From Camelus bactrianus (Eukaryota; Chordata; Mammalia; Artiodactyla; Camelidae), in the NCBI RefSeq assembly GCF_048773025.1, contig NC_133558.1, forward strand, positions 41,884,501-41,948,500: a stretch of DNA of 64,000 nt, given 5' to 3'. The translations under genes were made by a program, and so were the position numbers. Numbering within the stretch: position 1 is the stretch's first letter; every line of letters begins with the position of its first letter. Below, in pieces: positions 9,704 through 21,165 of the stretch. The notes under the pieces were generated by a model that worked only from the letters and a program-made list of their open reading frames with translations, was not told where the DNA came from and made no database searches.

Positions 9704-10277
9704 CAGGGGCTGCAACATGAGCATCCCTCTCTACGTGCAGTGCGCTGAGAACGACCAGATTCTCCCCGTGGTGATCCAAGCCATTGGGATCATCTCAGAG
9801 GAGAATTTCTTTTGCATCTATAAGCGATCACTTTGGTGAGCCAAATCAGCCCATGCGGCTCCCATTGGGCACTCTGTATCCACTACAGGCACCACTATGC
9901 GCCTGAGAATGGGTGGAGAAACTTCCAGACCTACAGCAATGTAGTGGGCCTTGTCACCATTACCGACTGCCTCTCGGTTAAGGCCCTCGAGAAGCTCCAA
10001 GTGCAGAAGAGCTGTATGGCACCTCGTTAATGACTCTCAGCTATTTGTCTTTGTGCTGCATGGGGAGGTAGCCGAGCAGACACGCACCGACATGGCCTTC
10101 AATCTACGAGGACTGCAGGGTGGTGGAGAAGAGGATCGAGGAATTCACTGAGTCACTCTTCATCATGCTCAAGTACAAGTGGCTGGATAGGGCCCCCAAC
10201 AAGTCTGGGGACAAGATCCCCCTCCTCTGCACCTTGTTTGAGAAGGAGGACTTCATGGGACTGGACACAGACAGCAG
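9704..10277 (+). pseudogene. TRAPPC9: TRAPPC9-like relic of first coding exon
   Basis: The acceptor CTCTCAG (or CAGCAG) precedes GGGGCTGCAAC and the ATG at 9717. The protein starts [12 protein letters not shown] and continues [14 protein letters not shown], close to human MSVPDYMQCAEDHQ...GIVSEENFFRIYKR. Homology then continues in other frames. YRHHYAPEN, then [10 protein letters not shown], is shifted after about residue 37. [17 protein letters not shown] follows in a second shifted frame, and [14 protein letters not shown] through SGDKIPLLC to FMGLDTDSR in a third. About six residues (the DWPQTF region) are missing and a TGA at 9837 closes the first frame. The exon ends AGCAG|GTAAGT at 10277, a perfect donor and the expected exon boundary. 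Identification is from memory of the human protein. Confidence 0.88.
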
Positions 10278-13200
10278 GTAAGTCTACCTGGAGGCCTGGC
10301 CACTCTGGCTGTGTGCCGGATTCCTTCCCTACATCCAGGAAGGGATCAGCAAGGAAGAGGGCTGTCTTGTCAGCCAAGGGTGGAGGGAGGTGCAGCCCGC
10401 CGGTTTACAGACATTTAAAAGTGAATCCGCCTTTGTTTCAGAGAGATCCTTTTATGGTTATTGTGGACAATTTCTCCCGCTTTTCAGCCAGGACCCCTGG
10501 TGGGACCCATGGAGTTGCTGTCCAATAGAGTAGCCACAGCCATTGATGCTAGGAGCGCTGGGGAGGAGGTTGGTCTGAGCTGACATGTGCTGTAGGTCAA
10601 ATGCACATCAGACGCTGAGACTTATCTAGTAAAAGGAATGTAATCTACCTTGTTACTTTCTATATTGATTACATGTCAAAATGATAGTATTTTACAAACA
10701 GTAGAATAAGTAAGGTCTGTTCTTAAAATCAGTTTCTAGTATTTGTTTTTTGTTTGTTTATTTCTTTGTTTACTTTTTAAATGTGGCAAATGGGAAACTT
10801 TTTTACATGGATCTCATTTCATTATTGTTGGGCAGCCTTTCCTGGGACAGTCTCATCCCTTTGCTTATAGATAAGATGCTGAATCCCGAGATGCAGAACG
10901 AGGTTCTTGTTGAGCTGAGGGTGGAGCCGGTGTCTCCTGACTCCTAGGCCCAGCACCTGCACGGCTCAGGCCCTCTATTCATGCCCGACAGCCACCATGC
11001 CAGGTTAGGACATCAGAAACACCGCCAGGGACTTCCGAATGAACTACTTACACAGGAAAAGGCGTGTCACGGAGTATGGGACAGAGCAGGGAAAGGTTCA
11101 TCTTCACTTTGTCCCTGTGATTACGTCAAAGTCCTCACATTGCCACGAAAGTGCAGACGAGCTCTTCTGGGCTGCCTAACCCCCATCTTCTGCTCTGTTT
11201 CCCCGTGTGTCCATCGTGCTGTCCCTCGGGCAGGAGAGGTTGAGATGCCTTTGCCGAGAGGTGGTCCCCCTTTGCTGGGGAGAGTGAGGGAAGCTGTGTT
11301 CCCCCGGCCTACGGCCTCAGGCCTTGAGTCTGGAGGGCACTCATGGCGGTACCACAGGTGATGGTCGGAGGACCTGGCACATGCTGCCGGGCCCGCTGTG
11401 GAGGTGGTGCTCTGTGATTCTTGAACTTACCTAAGATCAGATCCTACTTTCTGGTTGTTGGTCAGTTGGAGGAGAAGATTGCAGAGAATTGATAAAAAGA
11501 AAGTCCAGACCAGCCCTGTGAGTGAGAGGCACAGGGGACCCGAGTCCCACCTGCCTGAGGTGCCTGGCAAACTCTGTATGAATTTTCAGTTCCTTCCCGG
11601 GCATTCTTCTATGGCTTAAGGAAGGGGCAAGGCATGTCGTGGCCATGATCTGTACTTGTCCTCACAGGGCCCTGTGATCTACATGTCCACACTCCCCTTC
11701 TGCTACTTGGAGATGAGGTGGCAGGTTTAGGAGCCTGGGCACTGCTGAAGGCACAGCTGCCAGCACCGGGCCACTCCCAGACTGGCTCCGTTCACCTCAC
11801 CTGTCACCTTCTGCTGAGCCCCCAGGCATTAGTCCGGGTAGGTGCATTGGTGCAACATAAGCAGGGACTGTCTTCTCCCCCTGCACAGACCAGTGGGTGA
11901 GCAGTGGAAGCCTGGAGCCCTGCCCCAGCCACCTGTCCAGTGCCTCTTCTTTTGTCATAGGAGGCACTGGTGATATGTTTGCTCAGCAACTGTTTGACTC
12001 TGAGTCTGTAGACCCACCAGAGAATGCCAGCTTGTTTTTGCCTTTTGAAGTCTGTCCTTGAGATTTGGCAGAGTAGCTGGAGGTGTGCTTAGCCCATAAT
12101 GTTTGCAATTGTCACCATTGTTTACCCAGAACCTCGAGTATCAGTCATGGTTCTTGGCATCAAAATACAGCAGAGCATTAAACCTCCCTCCTGGTGGGTC
12201 TTTCTGTTTTGGTACAATAAGCACCCAGCCAGCATCTGAACATCAGTGAGATAACGCGGCCAGTGAGCTTGGGTCAAGCACGTTCTCCTCCAGTCACTTT
12301 TACTCCATTGTTCCTTTTACTATTCCGCAGTCATTAATTTATAAAACAATGGTTTGGTGCAGGAGCAGAGCCTAATTCTCTCCTGCTGCTCTTGGTGGGA
12401 GTGAGTAAAACTTTCCAGCCTGAAATGCAACCACATTTTGTAGCTCAAAAGCTATCTAGACGCTGTAGGTGGAATTTTGGTTTGGGGCTCTGACCACGTT
12501 GGTGTCCCCCGGCAGCGCCGATCCCCACAGGCCCCTGCCTTCCCTGGAGCAGGAGGTGAGGGTGGGTCTCACCGTCCCCAAGTCCCTGTCCTCATCACAC
12601 TCACGTAAGATCTTGTACAGGCTGTCAAAGTCACTTTTGTTCTTGTTTCTTTCTAATTTTCGCTTGTTCCTCTTTTCCTTTTTCTTTTTTCCTTTTTCTC
12701 TTGTACTGCCCTGTGAGCATGTTGTTGCGTCTGAAAAAGTGGGCTGTGCACACCCTGCATTGGAAATAGCTAGATCGCCCTCCGTGCTGTCTCCATCGCT
12801 TTAAAAAGCAAAAACTTAACAGCTGCCTTGATCCATGTATTATCCTAGTCAACCTTTTATTTTCTAATTTTTTGGAATATTTGCTTTGTTAGCACATCAC
12901 CCACTGGTGTTTGATACCTGTTAAAATCCTTGCTTTGAGGAACTTGTTTGGTCCTCCTTATATTTGGTGACAAATGCGCCCTTATTAAATTTGTTTTGAA
13001 GAAGTGAGATGCGAATTGATTTAGGCTGCTGCTGAAGGATTCTTTTCATGGAGTATTTAAACTTGGAAAGTCAAAGTCTGCAGCACCTTGCTCGATTCCT
13101 GCTTTTACACAAAAGTGCTCAGCACTCGGTTCCTGGCTGTCGCTGTGTGACGTCCGTGATGGCGCTTACTGGCCGGTGGTCACTGGTGAGGAGGAAGTGG

Positions 13201-14299
13201 CCGGCTCGGGGGTGAGCAGCTGCAGGGGACGCTGTTGGAGGAAGCAGTCACTTTTTTTTTTTTTGCATTCAACTTCCCCCTGCCATTTACTTTAGTTTGC
13301 CTTCATAAAGGGACAGTACCGGGTCTATAATCCATGCCACTCTTTTTTTCCCTGTACGAGGCTGGTTTTTCTGAGTATCAAGACAACATGGCCTTCTCCA
13401 AAGAGGCTGGCTCACCTGGATCTGGTGGACAAACGGACCGCTAAAGGGGACCGTATGTTCTACTCTGCTTCATCCAGTGGGCATTCAGAGCCGGGTCTGT
13501 GGTTTGCCTCAGCAGCCATGCAGGCCTCATTTTACCGGCCTTTACTTTTAACCCACGTTTGCAGTAAATAGCTAACTCTGTGTCTGTTGCAGCTGACGTC
13601 CACGACTGACGGCCGTGTCGTTAGTTTTCGATAGTGAGACCCCAACACCACAGTCAGCTGTGAAGGAAGATGCTTTGGCCGAACTAGGACCTTGCATTCT
13701 CACCCCTACCATGGTTCATCTCCCCCGGGGGAAGGGTTTGGCCACCACCATCATGCTGACCATGAGGCCTTGTTTCTCCCTTCATGCTCTGGTCCAAATG
13801 TGGACATTGCGTTTTTCACTGACTTGGTATCGTTTGAGACAGGCCAGACTTTCTGAAATAGTCCATCACATTCTGGGTGGGGAACAGAACAGAAGTAAGT
13901 GTCGCAAATAGAAGGAGTCTAGGCTGTCCGGGTTGGCAAATGCAGGCTGGGATCTGTGATGGCTGGGCTGTGCCCTGGACACAGGCCTTTCCCGTGGCTC
14001 CTGAGAGCCCAGGGGTCAGAGTGAGAACAGCCTTGCCTGGGTTCCTCCATCCTCACCTGCTCACTGGCAGGTGTGTCTGCTAATTAGGAGATCCCCCAGA
14101 CCTCGGGTCCTTCAAATCTCAGACCACGGGAGAACCTTGAGTCCCTTCTCCTGGGCCTCCTGTGTGAGAATCCAGTGCCTTCTGAGGTGACCATCGGCAG
14201 GAGATGCCTCCTCCTCCAGGGAGCACCCTTCGGAGGACTGTGATTCACTGCACCTTGCTGTGAGCTTGTGGGGTTACGGCCATGGTCCGTGCAGAACCA

Positions 14300-14600
14300 G
14301 ACATGAGATGGGCTTAGCGACAGAAATAACAGGACTGATTCCAGGGCAGGGCTGGTGGGAGGGAACAGGGGAAATTGAATGTGACCTCAAACACCTAGGT
14401 GGGTGCTGGGGCTGTTACTAAAATGGGGAGTCTGGGAGGTAACTGCCAGGAATCGAATTCCAGAGTAAATGGTGGACATGAGGCATTTTTAAGATGTCAT
14501 TTGTCATCGAAGTTAGGGCTTCAAAGAGGCACTCGGGTCTATGAGCCTGGGGCTGAGTTGAAGGAGCCGGACTAGAGATACACGTTGGGATTCGTCCTTC
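14300..14600 (+). repeat. Ancient medium-reiteration repeat, possibly L2/CR1-related
   Basis: Phrases such as 'CAAACACCTAGGTGGGTGCT', 'TACTAAAATGGGGAGTCTGG' and 'GGCACTCGGGTCTATGAGCC' follow the order of a degenerate mammalian repeat also seen at 42350-42830 and 60690-61530. Family assignment is uncertain. Confidence 0.35.
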
Positions 14601-15309
14601 TTAGCTGGAGTTCACAGCCTTACATATGGTTTAGCTCTTCTCAAGAGGTGCAGACTGAGGCTGAGGGAGGGCAGGGCTTTGCCTCGGTTGGAGGAAAGCC
14701 CAGACAACGCAGCTTTGGTGTGTCAGTCAGTGGCATTTGGGATTTTCAGAGCAATGCCATTTATCCTTAAAGGGCCGGGTGGTGGGCAGGCCAGCCAGGA
14801 TGAAATCTAAAGGGAGGGTCGTGGCCACTTGTGCGACTTGGGACGATGCAGAGGCTGCAGGGTCCTGGAGGGGAGACTCCTCAGAAGCTGGAGTTGGAGT
14901 GGGGAGTGGGGAGAAGGTAGTCACACTTACCTGTCAGGGAGGGAGGGAGGCCTAGGGAGTCCCCACCCTACCGGACTCTCTTTCCCATGAACAGAAGGCA
15001 ATCAGACAGAGGATCTTAGATGAAAAGGGATGGGTGCTGGGAGGGGAGCCAACCTGGAGAATGGTGCTTGGACAGTTCTGGAATAGTCTCCCTGCAAAAT
15101 AGAGTTAAAAAAACCCAGACTCTAAAGAATATTGATAGTAACTGGGGAGGAGGCAGTTTTTCTGGCCTCCTAAGGGTAAGTCATGTATCCGGGGATACAC
15201 AGAAGTATCGGGCAGTCTCTTGCGGGGGCTTGATCCTTACCAGAGGCAACAGTGCAAGTTTAAAGGGGGAGAAGGGCAGCGGAGGGAAACTAGCCAGGCC
15301 CCGTGTCAG

Positions 15310-15465
15310 GTACCAGTCGGCAGCCCTAATTGCGTGTTCCATTCACATCCATCCCTCCCATGGGGGAGGTGGCAGCCCCCTTTTGCGGATTGGCAAGCCT
15401 TCTCAGAGGGGTTAAGTTATTGGTCCGTTTAGCAGCTAGTAAATGCTGTAGCAGGATTCAAGCAG
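15310..15465 (-). repeat. MIR SINE fragment
   Basis: Antisense MIR order on the plus strand: 'CCCTTTTGCGGATTGGCA', 'CAGAGGGGTTAAGTTATTGG', 'CAGCTAGTAAATGCTGTAGC' and 'AGGATTCAAGCAGGGCCTTG'. Confidence 0.65.
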
Positions 15466-16173
15466 GGCCTTGTCAGACTTCAAGGGCATGTTTTCTCTAC
15501 TAATTCCGGTACCTCCCTGTTGTACCTGGAATGGTCAAGTAGGTCAGTTTTGGAGCCTTTCATAAAAAGTGAGATTTAAGTGCCTCAGGACTGTTTCACA
15601 AAGCTCAGTGTTCTTTGATTGTTCGGAAGCAACGCAGTGCTTTACGCCCCACAGAGGTTAGGTCTTACTCCTTTGATGATGACGTGGTTGCAAATGATGT
15701 ACTGGTGCAAAACCAGACTTAGCAGCTTCTGAAGGGAAACTCTCCAGTTCTTCCTTGATCAGCTTTCTTCCGTGGGATGTAACTCTGCTGCAGCATAAGC
15801 CTGAGGTTTCTGTATGGATTGAGGGTTTGATAACCAATGTTAACATAAAATGATCAGATGGAGAAAATCGACGTTGGCAATTTATTTTTGGGTTTCATTA
15901 GACAAGATGCACTATTGGTTAATGGCCTATATAACGTATGAAATTGAGTACAGAACATTTCATTTCTTACTTTCTACATAGAACTGTGTTCCATTGTAAG
16001 GTTGTCTGCTTTGAAAATTCAGCTCAGCCACTAGGGCGCCTGTCAGTGTGTTGGTGTGATTGCATTTTTAACAGTGCATGTAATCTGGGCTTCCTCAGCC
16101 CCAAACACTCCAGTGCAGAATCATGGGCTGTAGCAATCACTTAGTTATACAAACGCTTCTGAAACTATGATTC

Positions 16174-16208
16174 AAAAAAAAAAAAAAAAAAAAAGGAGAG
16201 AGAGAGAT
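16174..16208. repeat. A-run followed by (GA)n
   Basis: About 21 A residues are followed by GGAGAGAGAGAGA. It may be the tail of an unrecognised retrotransposon or a simple microsatellite. Confidence 0.85.
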
Positions 16209-16579
16209 TGCCTTTATCAAATTTCCTTTGGAATTTAACTGCAAACTGTTGTCGAGCAGTTCTGGCTTGCTTTATATATGAATATATACATTTCTTTGTA
16301 TGTAACTTGGTTTTTGGACTAGAACACCAAGCTCTTGCTTTCCATGAGCCACAAAAATCATAGCCAAATGACACATGTATGAAACATTTTATTCTTTTTT
16401 CTGAGAAAGGATCCTTAAATTTGGGACTTGGGCTCTGATTTTGCTTTTTGCTCTTCCCACCCCTCTTGTCATCTTACTCCTTTTTCCCATGTGGCCTCCA
16501 AGAGGTCATGGTCTCAAAGGAGTGGGTGGACAAACACCACTTGGTAGCCATGCAGTGCTGCTGTAGAGTGAGCCCAGCC

Positions 16580-17480
16580 AAGACCTAAAGGACATTATCA
16601 GAGAGGACTTCCTGGAAGAAATGAGCTCTACATTCAGTTCTGAGGACAGAGTAAGTGTCAGGCAGGAGAAGGAGTCAAGAAGGTGGCTCAGGTGACAGGT
16701 GCAGCCCGGGCAGAGGCCTGGAGGTTTGTGGGTGGGGACTCATAGAGACTGCCCTCTGTGGTCCAGGGTAGATGGTGCCCCTGCTGGGGAGGACATTGGA
16801 GAGGTCCTGGGAGGAGGGTTTAGGAGGAGCTTGGGCTTTACTTGAACTGACACAGGAGGCAGTGAAGGGTGTCAGCAGGAAGTGACCCTCAGGAAAGGTA
16901 CTTCTGGTTTTGCTTCTGATATTCTTCAGAAAGAAGGACCGGGACGGGCGAGAGCAGGTATGTCTCTCCCTTTGAGACCCACCCCGTCATTCATTTATTC
17001 AAAACACGCGCACTTCTGAGTTTCTAGTGGAGAGAGGGTGGACCCACATTAGTAAGAAAAATGTAATTGCTTCTTGGGAGCTTAGCAGTGTCAGAAGTTG
17101 ACTTAACCTAGAAAGTTTTAGGAACAGAGGAACAAATTGCGGAGGTTGGAGGGAGGGAAGGCTTCCTTGAGAAACAGTCAAAATGAGCCTGGAGGCAAGT
17201 GGGAAGTAAGAGCAAGTCAAGGGGCCCCTGAGGTCACTGGGGACCTGGGTACTGAGGTGAGGCTGGGCGAGCACGGTCAGGGTCAGGGTCAGGGGTGGGG
17301 CTAGAACTCTACCAGGGAGCCTCTGAAGGGTTTGAAGTGGGGGTTGATGTGATCAAATTTGTGCTTTGGGAAGGCTGCCTTGGCTCTGTGTGTGTGTGTG
17401 TGTGTAGCGGGGAAGAGGGGGAGGTTGCCACCAACTGGCGGGGTCATTAGAAGACCATTCACTGGCTGGGAGGTGACCAG
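16580..17480 (+). repeat. Two adjacent copies of an ancient repeat, possibly L2/CR1-related
   Basis: 'GAGGACTTCCTGGAAGAAAT' and 'GGGCTTTACTTGAACTG' (first copy) and 'GAAGGCTTCCTTGAGAAAC' with 'CTGAAGGGTTTGAAGTGGGG' and 'TTGATGTGATCAAATTTGTG' (second copy) follow a common degenerate mammalian repeat. A TG tract at 17388-17405 lies inside the second copy. Boundaries are approximate and the family name is uncertain. Confidence 0.4.
17388..17405. repeat. (TG)n microsatellite
   Basis: Nine TG units in a row. Confidence 0.9.
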
Positions 17481-18564
17481 TGTGAGTGGCGCGTCGGGGC
17501 TGCTTGCGGACGGCAGGGACATGTGGATGACGGATTTCCTTATGGGGAGGGCTTGTTAGTGGGGCCGCCCTTGCGGCACCTTGTAGCTGGAAGAAAACTG
17601 ATGGAGGCCGCCAGGTGGACTTTCCTCTTCTCTCCTTCCCTGCCTTGGCTGATGATCTTAGCTCAGCCAACATTTGGAACAGAAGAGGTAAGTTCTAGGG
17701 TAGCCCAGTACATTGTTGCTCTCGTTCGAGTGAGATCTGATAGGACATATGCTTGTTTTCAGATCTGCATGTTCACTTAGCTAGAAACGTCCCGTCTTTT
17801 GTATTTTTATAGGGGTTTTTATTCTTGATAAAGATTGCTTTCTTGGTGAAAGGAAATTTAATACAGCTGTTGTTTTTCTCAAAAAGAAATTATATCTTTT
17901 AAGAAATTTAATATTCAAAAGAATCGGAATATTTAAAAATGATAAAGTAACGTTTTGGTGTAGTTTCTTTGGTTTCTGAGTTAATGTGGAGTTAGAGCCT
18001 TTGCATTACTTAATAGCACATACTTGTCTGTATTTAAAGAGGTGTTAGTGAGCACCCCAGGCCCCACCTCTCAAAGCATCATTAAAGTTTGCTCTGAAAT
18101 AGTGAGGTCATAAAGGTCATGTTTGCAGAAGCCAAAGAGTTGGTTTATAATATGCAGCATAGCTCCCTTTATAAAATAATAATAGGATCAACATTAAGAA
18201 AGTGGAAGATAATTGAATTTTTTTAGAGCTGAAACATAAACTTTCTTGTGCTAATGTTGCAACTGGAACTTTTGAAAAGAAAAATTCTGTAATGTCATCT
18301 ACGTGGAATACATATATGCGTTACACGTTTGAAAAAACCCAGTGGTTTTTGAAGTCAGGAGCATTCCAGCGGAGATACTGGCAGTGACGGTTGCTGGTTT
18401 TCAATGGAAGAGCCTAAATTTGCCTTCTTAGCTTTTTTTTTTTTTTTTTGTAGTGAGAGGGTTGAGTAGTGCTTTGCCAGCATGATTTTGAGGTAATTTG
18501 GGGGTAGATGTCATGCACCAGCAGTGAGATATTTCCACGCATTTTAATTTCTGGACATCAACAG

Positions 18565-18675
18565 GGCACATGTGGGGTTTGTTCCTGCAGGCTGGGATGC
18601 TGCAGGACTCCTTGATCCATCACCGTTATGTCCTGAAACTACTCCGGTCAGTGAATGATTTTCTGTGGCTAGGAG
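18565..18675 (+). pseudogene. TRAPPC9: TRAPPC9-like relic exon with [12 protein letters not shown]
   Basis: The translated core [20 protein letters not shown] followed by VNDFLWLG matches human [20 protein letters not shown] and VNDFLWLG. The exon ends AGGAG|GTAAGG at 18675, the correct junction. The 5' part is eroded: human HYKKRCQGRMRKHVGDLCL corresponds here only to a shortened stretch (about 18565-18590) with a weak ATCAACAG acceptor. The start is therefore approximate. The clear identity with correct exon ends confirms that the copy retained its introns. Confidence 0.85.
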
Positions 18676-19039
18676 GTAAGGTGGTCGGAAGCGGATGATC
18701 AGATGTGTAGTTAAAGTGCTATTACTTGAAATAAGAGAAACATAGAAATATGGCTCTAAAAATACAGGATGAGGGAGGAGAATTGTCTGAGCTGCTTGCA
18801 GTGGGGAGTCTTCTCAGGTGACTCCCTCACCGTGATCCCTTCCAATATCCGCCCCAGCCCTGCATGGTAGTCCTGCAGAAGCAAGCAAGCACTTTGCTCA
18901 GAAACGCAGTGAATTTCCTTGTGCCTCTGTTGGTTGGCTTTTCTTTTAAAGCACATCTTGCCCTTTGTTTAAATGCCATCCCTGCTAGTCACATCTTAAA
19001 CTAATTCTTCTGGACCTCGTCCATACATAGCTGCTGAAT

Positions 19040-19570
19040 TGATGAACAGAACGTAGTATCTCCATGTAGTGGAACATTATTCAGATGTAAGAGTGAATAA
19101 AAAAGAAAAAAATAAATAAAAGGGAAGATGAAAAAGGCCTCCTGCTTTGGGAAGTCCACCCTGACTGCTCAACCCGCCCTTTTCCCTTTGAAACCCAATC
19201 CCTTATATTCCACTATACTCTTTTTGATAGTACTTACCACCTTCTAAAAAACTTTAACGTTTTCAAAAAAAAAAAAAGAAAGAGAGATGCTTATGCCACT
19301 TCGACATGGACGAGCCTTGATAACAGCACGTTAAGTGAAAGGAACCAGACAGAAACGGCCACATATTGTTGATTTCAGTGATCTCAAATGCCCAGAATAG
19401 GCACATGCAGAGGCAGAGAGCAGGTGATGGTTGCAAGGGGCTGGGTGGAGGGCTGTTAAGGAGTGACTGTTAGTGACGGGGGTTTCTTCTGGGGTGATGA
19501 AGTGTTCAGGAAATAGATGGTGGTGAGGACTGCACAACCATGAGTGTGCAGAAGACTGCTGAGCGCTGTC
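19040..19570 (+). repeat. Old L1 3' untranslated fragment, interrupted
   Basis: 'TAGTGGAACATTATTCAGAT' and, after the interruption, 'GACATGGACGAGCCTTGATA', 'CGTTAAGTGAAAGGAACCAG', 'CAGGTGATGGTTGCAAGGGG' and 'TCTGGGGTGATGAAGTGTTC' follow the sense-strand 3' region of old L1 (L1M) elements. The middle (about 19133-19262) is different sequence with an L2-like look. This is the only clear plus-strand L1 in the window. Confidence 0.75.
19133..19262 (+). repeat. L2-like fragment inside the L1
   Basis: 'GGGAAGTCCACCCTGACTGC' and 'GATAGTACTTACCACCTTCT' resemble the L2 3' region (CCTTCCCTGACC and ATAGCACTTATCAC). It is flanked by A-rich tracts. Confidence 0.4.
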
Positions 19571-20164
19571 TCTGGGAGTGCCTGTTGTTGGGGCTGCTTT
19601 ATTTTGTTCTCACCCTGCAATGTGAAGAGTCATCTTGTGCAGAGGCCGTTCTACTCCTGTGAGTGGTGAGGGTCAGAGACTATGTACAGTCATGTTTCTT
19701 TTTCCCCCTTGGTGAGTGTAGGCAAAAAAGTTTTAAGCCTGAGAATGTGCTCCATCTGCAGAAATGTCTTTCAGTTTTGCATGATGTAAAAATCTTGAGA
19801 GCTTTTTAATCGTTGAGGACAGTCTGTGGGGGGAACCAGCCCGTGAAGCCTAGGTGAGACCTGGAAGAGCCGTGCATCCCTCCATGACACGGGTGGGGAT
19901 TTCACCCCCGTTCAGGCAGTGAAGGGCCCAGACCCGTGAGCGGAGTTCACAGTCATGAATACTTACGTGTATCCGCTGCTTCATTTTGGATGTTAATTTC
20001 AAGCTGATTCAGTTTGTGGCAGCAGCCTCATCCTACATCTGGAATTTATAGTATCTGCTCTTTGTGAAGGCCAGACAGACTTGATTATTTAACAGTCTCT
20101 CTTGAATTGATATCTCAGATTCCTTTGTCAAAAGAAAAACAGCAGAAATACAGACATCCTTTAA

Positions 20165-20345
20165 TAACAATGTGACCTGGAACTGGTTTAGTCTTAGTGC
20201 CTCAGTGGCCTTATCTGCGGGTGGAGAAGATGATAACAGTGCTTCCCTCAGATGGTGAGGGGGGAGTGAGAAGCACAAATGAAGGACTTAAACGAGATGC
20301 TCATGAATGACCGAATTTAGTGCTCTCAGCCTAGTGAGGCCTCAG
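20165..20345 (+). repeat. MIR SINE fragment
   Basis: 'TGTGACCTGGAACTGGTTTA', 'GTGCCTCAGTGGCCTTATCT' and 'GTGGAGAAGATGATAACAGT' follow the MIR core in sense orientation. Confidence 0.6.
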
Positions 20346-20621
20346 GGGCAGAGATGTCAGTACACAGCAGTCCTAGCCGGATCTCGATCCGCGTTGGCAG
20401 CTGTTACGATCAGTATCACCAATGTGGGTTATCAGGTAGTTTTAAGACTTGGTAATATGAATTCATGAATAATGTTAAAAGACTAGACATCTCAGATCCA
20501 GTTTACATAGTTCTCAAGATTTCCTCTGAGAAATGGAAGTTTTTTCCCCATCTTAAATCTGAGTTGAGTCTCTAAAAATTTCTGTATTCCTCCAACTTTT
20601 TGCTTTAATTCTCCATTTATT

Positions 20622-20716
20622 AAAAAAAGTTTTTAAATGGAGTTATTGGGGACTGAACTGAGGACCTCATGCATGCTAAGCACATACTCTCCCAAATGAG
20701 GTAAAATATCCCCCCT
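20622..20716 (-). repeat. Camelid tRNA-derived SINE, copy 2
   Basis: Plus strand reads 'TTATTGGGGACTGAACTGAG' and 'CATGCATGCTAAGCACATAC', the antisense of the camelid SINE head. The copy is diverged and its body is short. Confidence 0.8.
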
Positions 20717-20984
20717 GATTTTTTTTAAACTTTACTTTCTTAGTAATCAGAGGTTAGAGACCTCTAATACTTTTTCTGGAGACTTGTCCATGAACTTGGA
20801 AATCTATAATTAATGGACAAAATTTCGTTTATTAAAAAAATCAATAGAATATTCTGCAATCCACTCCAAAAGGAAATGCTGTTTGACTTAAAGTGTTTCT
20901 CCTTTATGGTGACTTCTACTTTTTGGTCTACCTTAATTTATTAACAGCCATCCTCATCATCATAATGACCAACTCGCTGTGAGT

Positions 20985-21165
20985 GGACACATACCTAAAG
21001 TCAAAATGCTTTCCTCATGTTTTACTTCATAGCAGGCGTTTGAGCGTAGGTATCAGTGTCTCCTTTTTTGCAGCTGAGGGATTGAGAGATGGGCCAGCTT
21101 GTCCCAAATCACACGCAGCTGGCGGTGGCTAGCTCGGTGCTGGAATCCAGGCTGTACATGATGCA
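20985..21165 (-). repeat. MIR SINE fragment
   Basis: Antisense MIR order: 'TTGCAGCTGAGGGATTGAGA', 'CTTGTCCCAAATCACACGCA', 'GGTGGCTAGCTCGGTGCTGG'. Confidence 0.6.

Larger units (their letters stand above)
10278..18564 (+). other. First intron of the TRAPPC9-like relic
   Basis: About 8.3 kb without a recognisable exon. It holds a pyrimidine-rich patch near 12655-12705, a T-run near 13250, a minus-strand MIR at about 15310-15465, an A-run with GA repeats at 16174, old repeat copies at 14300-14600 and 16580-17480, and a TG tract at 17388. GC-rich patches at 11200-11350 and 13130-13220 yield open frames but no protein similarity that I recognise. Confidence 0.5.

Noticed and set aside
9704-10277. 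Idea that the first relic exon is the working camelid TRAPPC9 exon with a sequencing error
   Set aside because: Several independent frame changes, a deletion, many amino acid differences at positions alike between human and this copy's flanks, and a stop in a later exon argue for real decay. It remains worth checking in a second assembly.
16540-16580. A GTAGCCATGCAGTGCTGCTG stretch resembling the next TRAPPC9 exon (VAAMQCVAPS)
   Set aside because: It lies between the first and second relic exons, out of order, has no flanking splice sites, and the surrounding sequence belongs to an old repeat. Likeness covers only about six codons.
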